64,000 nt of DNA from contig NZ_FOWZ01000001.1 in assembly GCF_900115585.1 (NCBI RefSeq), positions 496,001-560,000 of the forward strand. The letters are read 5' to 3'. Source of the stretch: Qipengyuania nanhaisediminis. Lineage in GTDB: Bacteria > Pseudomonadota > Alphaproteobacteria > Sphingomonadales > Sphingomonadaceae. Made by a program: the position numbers and the translations under genes. Positions 34,425 through 43,962 of the stretch are shown here, in pieces (position 1 is the stretch's first letter; each line of letters begins with the position of its first letter). The notes beneath the pieces were generated by a model that did no database searches, was not told the DNA's origin, and saw only the letters and a list, made by a program, of their open reading frames with translations.

Positions 34425-34823
34425 TCAGCCGGCCTGCTTTTGCAGCATTGCGGCCATTTCTTCCCAGACCTTGTTGACCGCCTTGAGTGGTCTCACCATC
34501 ACCTTGAAATCCACGATCATACCGGCTTCGTCAAACTCGATCAGGTCGATGCCGTTGACGTGTATCCCGCCCATTTCCGTAGTGAATTCCAGCATGGCGT
34601 TCGGGCCGTCGACCAGTTCGCGCACATAGGCGAAACTGTCGTTCCCAAGAGTCTTGCCCGCAGCGGAGAGATAACCCACCACCAAGTCGCGGCCCTTTTG
34701 CGGCGTGTGCACGACGGGTGAGTGGAACTGGGCATCTTCCCGGATGATTGCGGCGAGGTCCTCCGGCTGCGACCCGGCATCGATTACCTCATGCCATCGC
34801 TTCAAACCGATTTTTGCGCTCAT
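34425..34823 (-). CDS. NTF2-like (SnoaL-type) protein
   Basis: A 132-residue small alpha+beta barrel of the NTF2/SnoaL-like superfamily, with SAKIGLKRWHEVIDAGSQPEDLAAIIREDAQFHSP at the N-terminus. Function is unknown; such proteins can bind or transform small hydrophobic ligands. ATG 34823 has GGAGG eight bases upstream. Its start overlaps the stop of the glutamate-synthase-like gene by four bases, so it is coupled to it and may supply a ligand-handling partner. Confidence 0.78.
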   Translation of the reverse strand: MSAKIGLKRWHEVIDAGSQPEDLAAIIREDAQFHSPVVHTPQKGRDLVVGYLSAAGKTLGNDSFAYVRELVDGPNAMLEFTTEMGGIHVNGIDLIEFDEAGMIVDFKVMVRPLKAVNKVWEEMAAMLQKQAG

Positions 34824-36409
34824 GCATGCCTCCGGAAGCTGTCGGCTCTCGCCGCCTCCCAATGGCGGGCGAGGGGAGTGGAAGACGGCTTGTCGAGCAG
34901 CACACCCGGTTCGGCAAAATAGTATATCTTGTCGAAGGCATCAGATCGCGCACCATTGATCCGTTCTCGCATATCGAGCGGTTTCATGTCCCAGGGCTTA
35001 TCGAGACCCATGGCGATCGTGATCTCGCGCAAAGAATGTAGCGTTTGTCGCTGGAAACGGGCTACGCGCGGGGCTTTGTCCTCGACGATCAGGCCGCGCT
35101 GACGCCACTCTTCCTGTGTGGCGATGCCCGTAGGGCAGGTGCCCTTGTGACAGTTCATCGACTGCACGCAGCCGAGTGAGAACATGAAAGGCCGCGCCGC
35201 ATTGCACCAGTCGGCACCGAGGGCGAAGCTCTTGGCCATTTGGGCGCCCGAGTGGATCTTGCCTGACGTGGCAATTTTGACCTTATCGCGCAGGCCGGTG
35301 CCCACAAGCATGTTGCGTACGAAGATCTGCCCTTCACGCAGGGGCATTCCGACAGAATTGGAAAGCTCGAGAGGTGCGGCGCCCGTCCCGCCTTCCGCGC
35401 CATCGACGGTGATGAAATCCGGGTGCATCCCGGTTTCCAGCATCGCTTTCCCGACAGCGAAAATCTCGTGAGGAAGGCCCACGCACAGCTTGATGCCGAC
35501 AGGCTTGCCGCCCGATAATTCGCGCAGCCTTGTCACGAACTCGAGCATTTCGATCGGTGTGTCGAATTCCGGGTGTGCTGCCGGTGAGGTGACGGTTTCC
35601 CCAACCGGCACACCGCGGGCTTCTGCGATTTCCTTGGTCACCTTTGCGCCGGGCAGGACGCCGCCGTGACCGGGCTTGGCCCCCTGGCTCAGTTTCAGTT
35701 CGATCATCTTGACCTGGTCGGAGGCGGCGTTTTCCTTGAATTGGTCCGGATCGAACCGGCCATCCTTGGCCCTTGCGCCGAAATAGCCGCTTCCCAATTC
35801 CCAGATCAGGTCGCCTCCGGGCTTGCGATGATACTTGCTGATCGAGCCTTCGCCGGTGTTGTGCGCGAAGTTACCCTCTTTCGCGCCGGCGTTAAGCGCT
35901 TCGATCGCACGTCCGGAAAGCGACCCGAAGCTCATGGCGGAGATATTGAGGAGGGACGATGAGTACGGCTTGGCGCAAGTGTTTTCGCCGACCGTCACGC
36001 GCCATTCCTCGGGCGCGGTGGAGGAGGGGGCAATCGAGTGGCCGACCCACTCATACTCGTCTGAATAGACGTCGAGCTCGGTCCCCATGGGGTGCGAGTC
36101 GAGGTCGCCCTTGGCCCGTGCATAAACAAGCGCGCGAGCCTGGTGGCTGAACGGCCTGCCCTCGAGATCCCCTTCGACCACGTAGGACTGGGCGAAGGGG
36201 CGCAGGTCCTCCATGATCCACCTGATCCGGGCGATGAGCGGGTAATTCCTTCTAAGGGTATGTTTTTCCTGCGAAAAATCCCAGACTGCAACAAGCAGAG
36301 CGGGAACCAGGATCCACAGCAACCACCTTGCCGGCTCCCATAGTCCGGCAATCGCCACCAGCGCGTAGAGAAGGACCGGGATAATGTACCGGAAGGGGAG
36401 CTTTTCCAT
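34820..36409 (-). CDS. membrane-anchored glutamate-synthase-domain (GltS-type) FMN protein
   Basis: A 529-residue protein with two N-terminal membrane helices (IIPVLLYALVAIAGLW and WLLWILVPALLVAVW). The rest is an FMN-binding glutamate synthase-like domain with NAGAKEGNFAHNTGEGSIS, GHGGVLPGAKVT, GVEGGTGAAP-like DGAEGGTGAAP and the 3Fe-4S region GCVQSMNCHKGTCPTGIATQ. It lacks a glutaminase domain, and no GltD small subunit or other partner is nearby. The role is unknown; it may be a membrane redox enzyme rather than glutamate synthase. The NTF2-like gene is coupled downstream. Confidence 0.88.
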   Translation of the reverse strand: MEKLPFRYIIPVLLYALVAIAGLWEPARWLLWILVPALLVAVWDFSQEKHTLRRNYPLIARIRWIMEDLRPFAQSYVVEGDLEGRPFSHQARALVYARAKGDLDSHPMGTELDVYSDEYEWVGHSIAPSSTAPEEWRVTVGENTCAKPYSSSLLNISAMSFGSLSGRAIEALNAGAKEGNFAHNTGEGSISKYHRKPGGDLIWELGSGYFGARAKDGRFDPDQFKENAASDQVKMIELKLSQGAKPGHGGVLPGAKVTKEIAEARGVPVGETVTSPAAHPEFDTPIEMLEFVTRLRELSGGKPVGIKLCVGLPHEIFAVGKAMLETGMHPDFITVDGAEGGTGAAPLELSNSVGMPLREGQIFVRNMLVGTGLRDKVKIATSGKIHSGAQMAKSFALGADWCNAARPFMFSLGCVQSMNCHKGTCPTGIATQEEWRQRGLIVEDKAPRVARFQRQTLHSLREITIAMGLDKPWDMKPLDMRERINGARSDAFDKIYYFAEPGVLLDKPSSTPLARHWEAARADSFRRHA

Positions 36410-36423
36410 TTGGATCGACGCCT

Positions 36424-37119
36424 TCAGGCCAGGTGTTCGGCAAAAAACTCGCTCGTGCGGCGGTCGGCAAGGTTCGCAGCTTCATCACTTCGACGATTAC
36501 CAAACTCCGTCGCGAAGCCGTGATCGAGACCCTCGTAATCGTGAAGCGTTACCTTGGGGTGGTCGTCGAGGCCGGCATGCATGGCTGCCTGGGTTTCCTT
36601 GTCCACGAAACCGTCCTCGGTCGGGATGTGGAGCATGAGCGGGTTCGCGATGGCGTGCTTTTCGTCCAGAAGATTGTCGACGCCGACGGCGTAATATCCG
36701 ACCGTCGCATCGCTGTCCGTACGTGCCGCGGTCATGTAGGCGAGCCGTCCGCCAAGACAGTATCCGACCGCGCCGACCTTGGAGCACCCTTGGCCGCGTG
36801 CATATTTGATCGCCGCCTCGATGTCCCGGACGCCTTGGTCCTGGTCGAACTTGCCGAATAAATCCAAAGCTTTATTCATTTCCGGCTCGATATCGGGATC
36901 GAGTTCGATGCCATCCTCGAATTGCCAGAACAGGTCCGGGGCCACCGCCAGGTATCCGTCTTCCGCGAGCTTGTCGCACTTGCGGCGAATTCCGGCGTTG
37001 ATTCCGAAAATCTCCTGGATGACTACGATCGCGGCCTTCGGCTTGTCGGCCGGCCTCGCGACATACGCGTTGAATGTGTTTGCGCCATCGAGTGTGGAGA
37101 TGGTGACCAGTTCGCTCAT
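36424..37119 (-). CDS. dienelactone hydrolase family protein
   Basis: An alpha/beta hydrolase of 231 residues. Catalytic residues are consistent with the DLH family: Cys in GYCLGGR, an Asp before the final His in PTEDGFVD, and the His in LDHGFAT. DLH enzymes open dienelactones in aromatic degradation; many relatives act on other lactones or esters. ATG 37119 has GGGAGA upstream at good spacing; the frame is open to 37212. The gene stands 14 bases from the membrane glutamate-synthase-like gene. Confidence 0.87.
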   Translation of the reverse strand: MSELVTISTLDGANTFNAYVARPADKPKAAIVVIQEIFGINAGIRRKCDKLAEDGYLAVAPDLFWQFEDGIELDPDIEPEMNKALDLFGKFDQDQGVRDIEAAIKYARGQGCSKVGAVGYCLGGRLAYMTAARTDSDATVGYYAVGVDNLLDEKHAIANPLMLHIPTEDGFVDKETQAAMHAGLDDHPKVTLHDYEGLDHGFATEFGNRRSDEAANLADRRTSEFFAEHLA

Positions 37120-37229
37120 GCGTGTATTCTCCCTAGATAGTTGCAGGCCTAGCGCTTGTGGCGCGGGGCTGGCAAACCCAGATATGGAAAGACCCAGATG
37201 TCTTCTGGGCATTCAACGGAGGAAACGCG

Positions 37230-37493
37230 ATGAAGGTCCAAATCGAAATCGACTGTACGCCAGAGGAGGCGCGGACCTTCATGGGCCTGCCCGATGTCGG
37301 AAAGGCGAACGATGTCTACGTCGATATGATGTCGAAAGCGATGAAGGGCGTTTCCAGTCCGGACCAGCTGCAGGAATACGCGCGGCAGCTCGCTCCTATG
37401 GGGCAGGCCGGTTTCAAGCTGTTCCAGAGCTTTATGGAAGGCGCCAATGCTGCGCGCACTTCCGGCAAGACCACCAAGTCTTCGGACGACTAG
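37230..37493 (+). CDS. DUF6489 family protein
   Basis: A soluble helical 87-residue protein with EEARTFMGLPDVGKANDVYVD near the N-terminus, matching what I recall of DUF6489, a small sphingomonad family often next to mnmE; this name is from memory and is not certain. Function unknown. ATG 37230 has a good CGGAGGA upstream and lies 14 bases before mnmE. The C-terminus is Ser/Thr-rich. Confidence 0.7.
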   Translation: MKVQIEIDCTPEEARTFMGLPDVGKANDVYVDMMSKAMKGVSSPDQLQEYARQLAPMGQAGFKLFQSFMEGANAARTSGKTTKSSDD

Positions 37494-37507
37494 GATAGCT
37501 CTTCCTC

Positions 37508-38782
37508 ATGAGTGATACGATCTTCGCTCTTTCGAGCGGATCGCCTCCTGCCGCTATCGGGATCATCAGGATCAGCGGTGGAAGTGCGCGGGAGGCTCTG
37601 GAGCGGCTTGCAGGAAAAGTGCCGGAGCCTCGCCGGGCAACGCTGCGGACCCTGAGGGACGGGGCAGGGGGCGTTCTGGACCGTGCGCTCGTCCTCTGGT
37701 TCGACGGCCTGCAAACAGCCACGGGGGAAGAGCTGGCGGAAATCCATTGCCATGGTGGGCGCGCCGTTGTCGCTGCGATCGAGGGTGCACTGGGTTCGAT
37801 CCCGGGGTTGCGTAGAGCGGAGCCCGGCGAATTCACCAGAAGGGCATTCGCGAATGGTGTGCTGGATCTCGCCGAGGCGGAAGGTCTGGCGGACCTGCTG
37901 GCGGCAGAAACCGAATTGCAGAGGCTCGCAGCCCAGGCCTCTGCCGACGGCGCGCTTTCTAGCCAGGTCGATGTGTGGCGATCGCAGGTTCTCGGCTTGT
38001 CCGCCTATGTCGAGGCGGCGCTCGATTTTTCTGACGAGGATGATGTGGAGGTGTTGCCGCCCGCCTTTCAGGATGGGTTGTCAGCAGTCTTGGCAGATAT
38101 TCGCGGCGCGCTGCAGGCTCCGCGTGCAGAGCGGCTGCGCGATGGCATCAGGGTCGTGCTTGCCGGTCCGCCGAACGCCGGAAAATCCTCTCTATTCAAT
38201 GCTCTTCTCAACGAAGGCGCTGCGATCGTCACCGATGAAGCGGGGACTACCCGTGACGTTATCGAGAGGCCGGTGGCGTTCGAGGGCATGCCATTCGTAT
38301 TGATCGACACTGCCGGCCTCAGGGACGATGGCGCGGCCCTGGTTGAGGCCATCGGCATCGACCGCGCGCGCAAAGAGCTCGAGAAGGCCGATATCGTCCT
38401 TTGGCTTGGCGCTGAAGGAGAAGGCCCGGAAGGTGCATTGGAGATTGCGGCCAAATGCGATCTCGAAGGGACTGGAAAGAAGAACGCTGATCACACACTC
38501 TCGGCCGCCAGCGGTGTCGGGCTGGAGCGCTTGGTGGAGGATTTGGTGGCGAGGGCGAGGGGCTTGGTCCCCAAGCGCGGGATGGCTGCCTTCAACCAAC
38601 GCCAGGCCGAGGCGCTCGGTCACGCATTCGATGCTCTGGAGGGGATTGGAGAGGGTGATGACCTCCTCCTCATAGGGGAGCGCTTAAGGCTCGCCCGCAG
38701 GGCATTTGACAGGCTGCTTGGCCGCCAATCGACCGAGGAAGTTCTCGACGCCTTGTTCGGGCGCTTCTGCATCGGGAAATGA
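37508..38782 (+). CDS. mnmE: tRNA modification GTPase MnmE
   Basis: MnmE with MnmG makes the 5-carboxymethylaminomethyl group of wobble uridine in tRNA. The 424-residue protein has the N-terminal folate-binding domain (IFALSSGSPPAAIGIIRISG), a helical domain, an inserted G domain with G1 GPPNAGKSS, DTAGLRD and the final C-terminal CIGK, which carries the catalytic cysteine. A parS site follows 4 bases after the stop. First gene of the mnmE-mnmG-rsmG-parA-parB cluster. Confidence 0.97.
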   Translation: MSDTIFALSSGSPPAAIGIIRISGGSAREALERLAGKVPEPRRATLRTLRDGAGGVLDRALVLWFDGLQTATGEELAEIHCHGGRAVVAAIEGALGSIPGLRRAEPGEFTRRAFANGVLDLAEAEGLADLLAAETELQRLAAQASADGALSSQVDVWRSQVLGLSAYVEAALDFSDEDDVEVLPPAFQDGLSAVLADIRGALQAPRAERLRDGIRVVLAGPPNAGKSSLFNALLNEGAAIVTDEAGTTRDVIERPVAFEGMPFVLIDTAGLRDDGAALVEAIGIDRARKELEKADIVLWLGAEGEGPEGALEIAAKCDLEGTGKKNADHTLSAASGVGLERLVEDLVARARGLVPKRGMAAFNQRQAEALGHAFDALEGIGEGDDLLLIGERLRLARRAFDRLLGRQSTEEVLDALFGRFCIGK

Positions 38783-38785
38783 GAT

Positions 38786-38801
38786 TGTTTCACGTGGAAC
38801 A
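38786..38801. other. parS site 1
   Basis: TGTTTCACGTGGAACA differs from the palindromic ParB target TGTTTCACGTGAAACA at one base. It lies in the mnmE-mnmG gap, in the 65-bp intergenic region, 3.3 kb upstream of parB. Confidence 0.85.
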
Positions 38802-38847
38802 CCGCGAGGCTTTGACCCGATAGGCAAACACATTTATCGGGCGCTTT

Positions 38848-40704
38848 ATGCAAAGATTTGACACCATAGTGATCGGCGGCGGGCACGCTGGCGTTGAGGC
38901 GGCCTGCGCGTCTGCGCGGATGGGCGCTGATACGGCTCTCGTCAGTTTCGACCTGTCGAAGATCGGTGCGATGAGCTGTAATCCTGCAATCGGCGGGCTC
39001 GGGAAGGGTCACCTAGTGAGGGAGGTGGATGCTCTCGACGGGGTGATCGGCCGTGCTGCCGACGCGGCGGCAATCCATTACCGGATGCTCAATCGGTCAA
39101 AAGGCAGTGCCGTATGGGGACCGCGTGTGCAAGCGGATCGCGCGCTATTCCATGCGGCGGTGCAGGGCATCGTACATTCTCAATCCAATCTGACACTGGT
39201 TGAGGGGGAAGCGGCGGCGCTGAGGCTCGCAGATGGCACCGTTACGGGCATTGAGCTTGCCGACGGTAGTTCTATCGAGGCGCGCTCGGTCATTCTGTGT
39301 ACCGGAACCTTCCTCGGGGGCACGTTATTCCGCGGCGAGGAGCGTTTCGAAGGTGGGCGCATCGGGGAGAATGCCGCACATCGTCTGGCAGAGCAGCTGC
39401 GTGGTGCTGATTTGCCGATGGCGCGCCTCAAGACTGGAACTCCGCCCCGCCTCGATGGGAGGACAATCGATTGGGCTCGGTTGGATGTTCAGCCATCGGA
39501 CGAAGAGCAGTGGACTATGTCGTCCCTGTCGAGTGGACGGGCAAACCCCCAGGTCTTTTGCGCAATCACCCGCACCAACGAGGCATCCCACGACATCATC
39601 CGCAGTAATCTTGAGCGATCACCGCTATTCTCGGGCGCGATTGGCGCCGCTGGTCCGCGCTATTGTCCTTCGATCGAGGACAAGATCCATCGCTTTGGAG
39701 ATCGGGACGGGCACCAGATCTTCCTCGAGCCGGAAGGCCTCTCGACGCGTGCGGTCTACCCCAACGGCATAAGTACTTCGCTTCCGGTCGACGTGCAGCT
39801 GGACATGCTCCGCGCGATAGAAGGCTTGGAGAAAGTATCGATGGAGGTGCCGGGCTATGCCGTCGAGTATGATCACATCGATCCACGCGCCCTCCGTTCA
39901 ACTCTCGAGGTGCGAGCGATACCCGGTTTGTATTGCGCAGGTCAGATCAATGGCACGACCGGTTACGAGGAAGCCGCAGCACAAGGGCTTGTGGCCGGAA
40001 TGCATGCGGCGGGGAGGGCGCTTGAGACCGAGGGCGCGCAGCTCGATCGGGCAAATTCATACATCGCCGTGATGATCGACGATCTCACCCTGCAGGGTGT
40101 GACGGAGCCATATCGCATGCTCACATCGCGTGCGGAATATCGGCTGCGGCTACGCGCAGCCAATGCCGACACACGCCTCACACCCTTGGGGATCGACGTC
40201 GGACTGGTTGGCGAGGGGCGCCGCCGGTGGTTTGAGGAGCGTGAGGGCAGGCGCGACATGATCGATGCGTTTCTCTCGCAGACGATCTCCGCCAAAGATC
40301 TGCAGTCCAGCGCCCGCTCGGTGAAGCCGGATGCGCGCGGTCGAAGCGCTCGGGAATGGTTGAAGGGCGGTCACGTCATGCTGCAAGATCTTGCCTCTCA
40401 CCTTGATGGTTTCGATGCCTCGGACTCGCTCGCCGTCGAGATGGCGGAGGATGCCTTCTACTCGCCTTATCTTGAGCGCCAAGATGCTGAGCTGCGCGAG
40501 CTTCGTGCGGGCGAGCATCTGCGGATATCGGAGGAGTTCGCTTTTGCAGAAGTACCTGGCCTGTCCAACGAAATGGTCGAGCGTTTGACAGCCGCAAAGC
40601 CTCCAACTTTATCGGCGGCAGGGCGAATACCCGGAGTTACCCCGTCAGCTCTCGCCGCGTTGATGGTACATGTGAAGCGTGCGCAAGAGGTTCAAGCCCT
40701 GTGA
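38848..40704 (+). CDS. mnmG: tRNA uridine modification enzyme MnmG
   Basis: MnmG (GidA) is the FAD-dependent partner of MnmE. The 618-residue protein opens with the dinucleotide motif [12 protein letters not shown], then the [24 protein letters not shown] region, the [16 protein letters not shown] segment, and [16 protein letters not shown] before the helical C-terminal domain. Its stop (40702-40704) shares one base with the ATG of rsmG, so translation is coupled. Confidence 0.97.
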   Translation: MQRFDTIVIGGGHAGVEAACASARMGADTALVSFDLSKIGAMSCNPAIGGLGKGHLVREVDALDGVIGRAADAAAIHYRMLNRSKGSAVWGPRVQADRALFHAAVQGIVHSQSNLTLVEGEAAALRLADGTVTGIELADGSSIEARSVILCTGTFLGGTLFRGEERFEGGRIGENAAHRLAEQLRGADLPMARLKTGTPPRLDGRTIDWARLDVQPSDEEQWTMSSLSSGRANPQVFCAITRTNEASHDIIRSNLERSPLFSGAIGAAGPRYCPSIEDKIHRFGDRDGHQIFLEPEGLSTRAVYPNGISTSLPVDVQLDMLRAIEGLEKVSMEVPGYAVEYDHIDPRALRSTLEVRAIPGLYCAGQINGTTGYEEAAAQGLVAGMHAAGRALETEGAQLDRANSYIAVMIDDLTLQGVTEPYRMLTSRAEYRLRLRAANADTRLTPLGIDVGLVGEGRRRWFEEREGRRDMIDAFLSQTISAKDLQSSARSVKPDARGRSAREWLKGGHVMLQDLASHLDGFDASDSLAVEMAEDAFYSPYLERQDAELRELRAGEHLRISEEFAFAEVPGLSNEMVERLTAAKPPTLSAAGRIPGVTPSALAALMVHVKRAQEVQAL

Positions 40705-41333
40705 TGGAGCGGGAAAAAGAAGCGCGAGCCTACATTGAAGAGAAGGGCGGGGCGCGAGCTATTCACTCCCTGTCAGAGCTTTCCGAACGGCTGAAAGAAG
40801 AGAATCAGCGCCAGAACCTTGTGGCCAAGGGTTCGCTGGACCACATCTGGGTCCGCCATTTCGCAGACTCGGCGCAATTGCTGGACCACGTTCCACGTGA
40901 AACAAAGGGCCCTTGGCTAGATTTGGGGAGTGGTGCCGGCTTTCCCGGGTTGGTCCTTGCGATCTTGCGGCCCGAAATTGAGTTTGTGCTGATCGAGTCC
41001 CGCCGTTTACGGGTGGAGTGGCTCGAAAGAATGAGCTCGGAGCTTGGCCTGGAAAATTGCCGCATCGAAGGGTGTCGTTTAGAGCAAGTCACGACAGTCG
41101 AGGCTGGAATTATTTCGGCTCGCGCGTTTGCGCCGCTTGCCAAACTGCTGCGTTTATCCGCACGCTTCTCCACAGACGACACACGCTGGGTGTTGCCGAA
41201 AGGGCGTTCTGCGGCTCATGAAGTGCAGGAGCTACCCGGACGGGAGTCGAAAATGTTCCACGTGGAACAGTCACTCACGGATCGGGAGGCGGGAATTGTT
41301 GTTGGTCGGGGCAAAGTGAGGGAAAAAGCGTGA
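40704..41333 (+). CDS. rsmG: 16S rRNA (guanine527-N7)-methyltransferase
   Basis: RsmG (GidB) methylates G527 of 16S rRNA with SAM. The 209-residue protein has motif I WLDLGSGAGFPGLVLA, the RHFADSAQLL segment and the late KGRSA. ATG 40704 is preferred; GTG 40701 adds one residue. Two parS sites lie inside the coding sequence. Its stop overlaps parA GTG by four bases. Confidence 0.95.
   Translation: MEREKEARAYIEEKGGARAIHSLSELSERLKEENQRQNLVAKGSLDHIWVRHFADSAQLLDHVPRETKGPWLDLGSGAGFPGLVLAILRPEIEFVLIESRRLRVEWLERMSSELGLENCRIEGCRLEQVTTVEAGIISARAFAPLAKLLRLSARFSTDDTRWVLPKGRSAAHEVQELPGRESKMFHVEQSLTDREAGIVVGRGKVREKA
40889..40904. other. parS site 2 (within rsmG)
   Basis: CGTTCCACGTGAAACA matches the ParB target at 14 of 16 positions, including the central CACGTG. 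It lies inside the rsmG coding region. Confidence 0.75.
41254..41269. other. parS site 3 (within rsmG)
   Basis: TGTTCCACGTGGAACA is a perfect 16-bp palindrome, a known functional variant of the ParB target with C/G in place of T/A at two symmetric positions. It is near the 3' end of rsmG, about 60 bases before parA. Confidence 0.85.
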
Positions 41334-42121
41334 TTACCGTCGCAATTGCCAATCAGAAGGGTGGCGTGGGCAAAACGACCACGGCCATCAATATCGCAAC
41401 CGCGATGGCCGCCACCGGCTGGAAAACCCTCCTCATCGACCTTGACCCTCAGGGCAACGCGTCGACCGGTATGGGGATTGAGGGCGTTGATCGGAAGTAT
41501 TCCAGCTACGATCTTCTGCTCGAGCAAGGCACCTTGGCGCAATGCGCGCAGCCGACTGAAATTCCCGGCCTCGACATCGTTCCCGCGACCCAGGACCTAT
41601 CAGGAGCCGAGGTGGAGCTGGTCGCCGTCGATGACCGCACTGCGCGCCTGTCGAAAGCGCTGGCACAGTCAGGCACAACCGGTTTCGGAAGTTACGATAT
41701 TTGTTTTATCGATTGCCCGCCGTCTTTGGGGCTTCTGACCCTGAACGCTTTGGGAGCAGCCGATACGCTTCTAGTGCCATTGCAATGCGAATTCTTTGCG
41801 CTGGAGGGGCTGAGCCAACTGTTGCAGACGGTCGAACGTGTCCAGCAACGCTTCAATCCGGACCTGGGTATCGTCGGAATAGCGCTCACCATGTTCGATC
41901 GTCGCAACCGGCTCACCGACCAGGTCGCGGACGATGTCCGTGATTGCCTTGGGAAGCTCGTCTTCGAGAACGTAATCCCGCGTAATGTGCGGCTATCCGA
42001 AGCGCCCAGCCACGGCATGCCGGCGCTCGTCTATGACCACAATTGTCCCGGTAGTCGCGCCTACATCGGATTGGCGCGCGAATTAATCGGAAGACTGCCC
42101 GAGAGGAGGAAGGCCGCATGA
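41330..42121 (+). CDS. parA: chromosome-partitioning ATPase ParA
   Basis: ParA forms a nucleoid-bound ATPase gradient that moves the ParB-parS complex to the opposite pole. The 263-residue protein has the deviant Walker A QKGGVGKTT (9-17, signature Lys at 10 and P-loop Lys at 15), LIDLDPQGNASTG, IDCPPSLGLLTLNAL and the NxVxPRNVRLSEAPS switch. It begins with GTG 41330, overlapping the rsmG stop; its stop overlaps parB. Part of the Par locus close to oriC. Confidence 0.97.
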   Translation: MITVAIANQKGGVGKTTTAINIATAMAATGWKTLLIDLDPQGNASTGMGIEGVDRKYSSYDLLLEQGTLAQCAQPTEIPGLDIVPATQDLSGAEVELVAVDDRTARLSKALAQSGTTGFGSYDICFIDCPPSLGLLTLNALGAADTLLVPLQCEFFALEGLSQLLQTVERVQQRFNPDLGIVGIALTMFDRRNRLTDQVADDVRDCLGKLVFENVIPRNVRLSEAPSHGMPALVYDHNCPGSRAYIGLARELIGRLPERRKAA

Positions 42122-43056
42122 GCCAGGCAATCGATCGCAAGAAGAAGCTTGGCCGCGGGCTCGGCGCGCTGCTTGGAGAAGTCCAGCGCGAGGAGCCGCT
42201 GGTCAATTCCGGTAACGAAAGCAACGAGTTGGCTAGTGCAGCTGCGCCTTCTGTCACCTCGGGGCTCAGCTCAATCCCCGTTGCCGATATCGAACCATTG
42301 CCCGGGCAGCCAAGGACGCATTTCGACGACGAGGCGCTCGACGAACTGGCCGCATCCATCGCCCAGCGGGGCGTGATCCAGCCCGTCATCGTCACTGCGA
42401 GGGCGAGCGGCAAATATCGGCTGGTGGCCGGCGAACGTCGCTGGCGCGCTGCCCAGCGGGCGCGACTTCACCAGATCCCCGCGATCGTTCGCGATCTGGA
42501 AGAGCGCGAAGTCCTCGCTTTGGCGCTTATCGAGAATCTCCAGCGCGAGGATCTCAATCCTTTGGAAGAGGCCCGCGCATATCAGAAACTCGCGGAAGAC
42601 GAGGGCATGACTCAGGCCGAAATCGCGGGCTTGGTCGACAAATCCCGTAGCCACATCGCCAATTTGCAGCGCTTACTGGCCTTGCCCGACGATGTCCAGG
42701 ATCTCCTGGCCAACTCCAAGCTTTCAATGGGCCATGCGCGCGCCTTGATCGGCAATGACGACGCGTCTGCCATTGCGGCACGTGCAGCGAAGGAAGGGCT
42801 TTCGGTCCGCGAAGTCGAGAAACTCGTACGCAAGGCATCTCGCCCGGCAGCCTCAGGTCGCGTCAAACCCCAGATCCCCGAAGCCGAAACGGATGCGGAT
42901 ATTGCGGCCGTACAGGGCCATCTCGAGGAATTTCTCGGTTTGCCGGTGCGGATCAAGACGGACGAGACGCCGAGCACGGGGACGGTCACCATCCGCTACC
43001 ATACGCTAGACCAGCTTGATCTTATCTGTCAGCGCCTCACAGGCGGGGACATCTGA
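42118..43056 (+). CDS. parB: chromosome-partitioning protein ParB
   Basis: ParB binds parS, spreads as a CTP-dependent clamp and is moved by ParA. The 312-residue protein has the ParA-contacting basic N-terminus (KKKLGRGLGALLGE), the ParB box/CTPase domain (AxRQPRTHFDD-like EPLPGQPRTHFDDEALDEL and GERRWRAA), the helix-turn-helix TQAEIAGLVDKSRSHIANLQRLL and a C-terminal dimerisation domain. Overlaps parA by four bases. The 42 bases after its stop are AT-rich. Confidence 0.97.
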   Translation: MSQAIDRKKKLGRGLGALLGEVQREEPLVNSGNESNELASAAAPSVTSGLSSIPVADIEPLPGQPRTHFDDEALDELAASIAQRGVIQPVIVTARASGKYRLVAGERRWRAAQRARLHQIPAIVRDLEEREVLALALIENLQREDLNPLEEARAYQKLAEDEGMTQAEIAGLVDKSRSHIANLQRLLALPDDVQDLLANSKLSMGHARALIGNDDASAIAARAAKEGLSVREVEKLVRKASRPAASGRVKPQIPEAETDADIAAVQGHLEEFLGLPVRIKTDETPSTGTVTIRYHTLDQLDLICQRLTGGDI

Positions 43057-43098
43057 ATTTGAGAAAAAACGCAAAATCAATAGCTTAAAATCGATAGA

Positions 43099-43863
43099 TC
43101 ATTCTTCCGGAGTGACTTCCCGATAGACAGCCTTCTGTGGCTCGGAAACCGTCACCGGCACCAGCATATACTCCTGGCCATAATAGCTTGGCGAGTGACG
43201 TAGCTCGCCTGCAGCGGCACTTTCCATATAGTCGTCGAGGTAGGCCTCGCATTCTCCATAGAGCGAGGCTGCTCCACGCCGCGCGTCGTCTACGGAATCC
43301 CCGACAGCGCTACCCGCTGCTGCGCCCACGCCTGCTCCTACGACGGTGCCGAGCGAGCGATTCCCGTCGCCGGCTATTCGATTTCCGGCTACCCCGCCGA
43401 TCGCTCCGCCAACCAAAGCGCCTAGAACCTTGCCCCGATCGGTCTCGTCATAAGTTGCCAATCGGCTACGGCATTCCGCAAGCCATGCCTCTCGATCGAA
43501 TTGCACGACATGCGCACCGGCGGGAAGACCGATGACCTCCACCTGCTCGCCCTGACTGCCCTGAGTGTACATTCGCCGTTTCGTCACCACGCGTCGCGCG
43601 GTCGGTACTGAAGGGGTTCGGGTAAAGTTGGCTCCTGCTCGGTCAGGGACGTCCTCGATCTCGACTCTCTCGATAACGACCGGCGGTTGGCGCCTCGGAA
43701 TGACGCGCTCCGTCGGAAATACCGTTTCAACGACTTCGACCTCAATTCCCCGGTCTGCCGGTGCGTCGCCCGCGCTTGCCGCGTCCCCTTCGGACGTCTG
43801 GGCAGACACTGGGGTGAACGCACACAGAGCTGCGCCGGACAGGGCGATGGCGAAATTCTTCAT
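43099..43863 (-). CDS. exported glycine-zipper protein
   Basis: A 254-residue protein with a Sec signal (MKNFAIALSGAALCAFTPVSAQ), a long charged, mostly disordered region (about 22-110), then a glycine-zipper two-helix core (about 155-200: GALVGGAIGGVAGNRI and GTVVGAGVGAAAGSAVG), the pattern of Rickettsia 17-kDa-like and SlyB-like envelope proteins. It probably sits in the outer membrane or periplasm. ATG 43863 is chosen; ATG 43884 is seven codons upstream. It is convergent with parB. Confidence 0.8.
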   Translation of the reverse strand: MKNFAIALSGAALCAFTPVSAQTSEGDAASAGDAPADRGIEVEVVETVFPTERVIPRRQPPVVIERVEIEDVPDRAGANFTRTPSVPTARRVVTKRRMYTQGSQGEQVEVIGLPAGAHVVQFDREAWLAECRSRLATYDETDRGKVLGALVGGAIGGVAGNRIAGDGNRSLGTVVGAGVGAAAGSAVGDSVDDARRGAASLYGECEAYLDDYMESAAAGELRHSPSYYGQEYMLVPVTVSEPQKAVYREVTPEE

Positions 43864-43962
43864 TCCCGAGACTCCATGAGGCAAAGGCTACTCGAGCCGA
43901 AATACCAAGCCGGGCCCGTTATCGCAAAGCGCCGCTGCCGACCGTCTTATTGCGGGGCAGAA

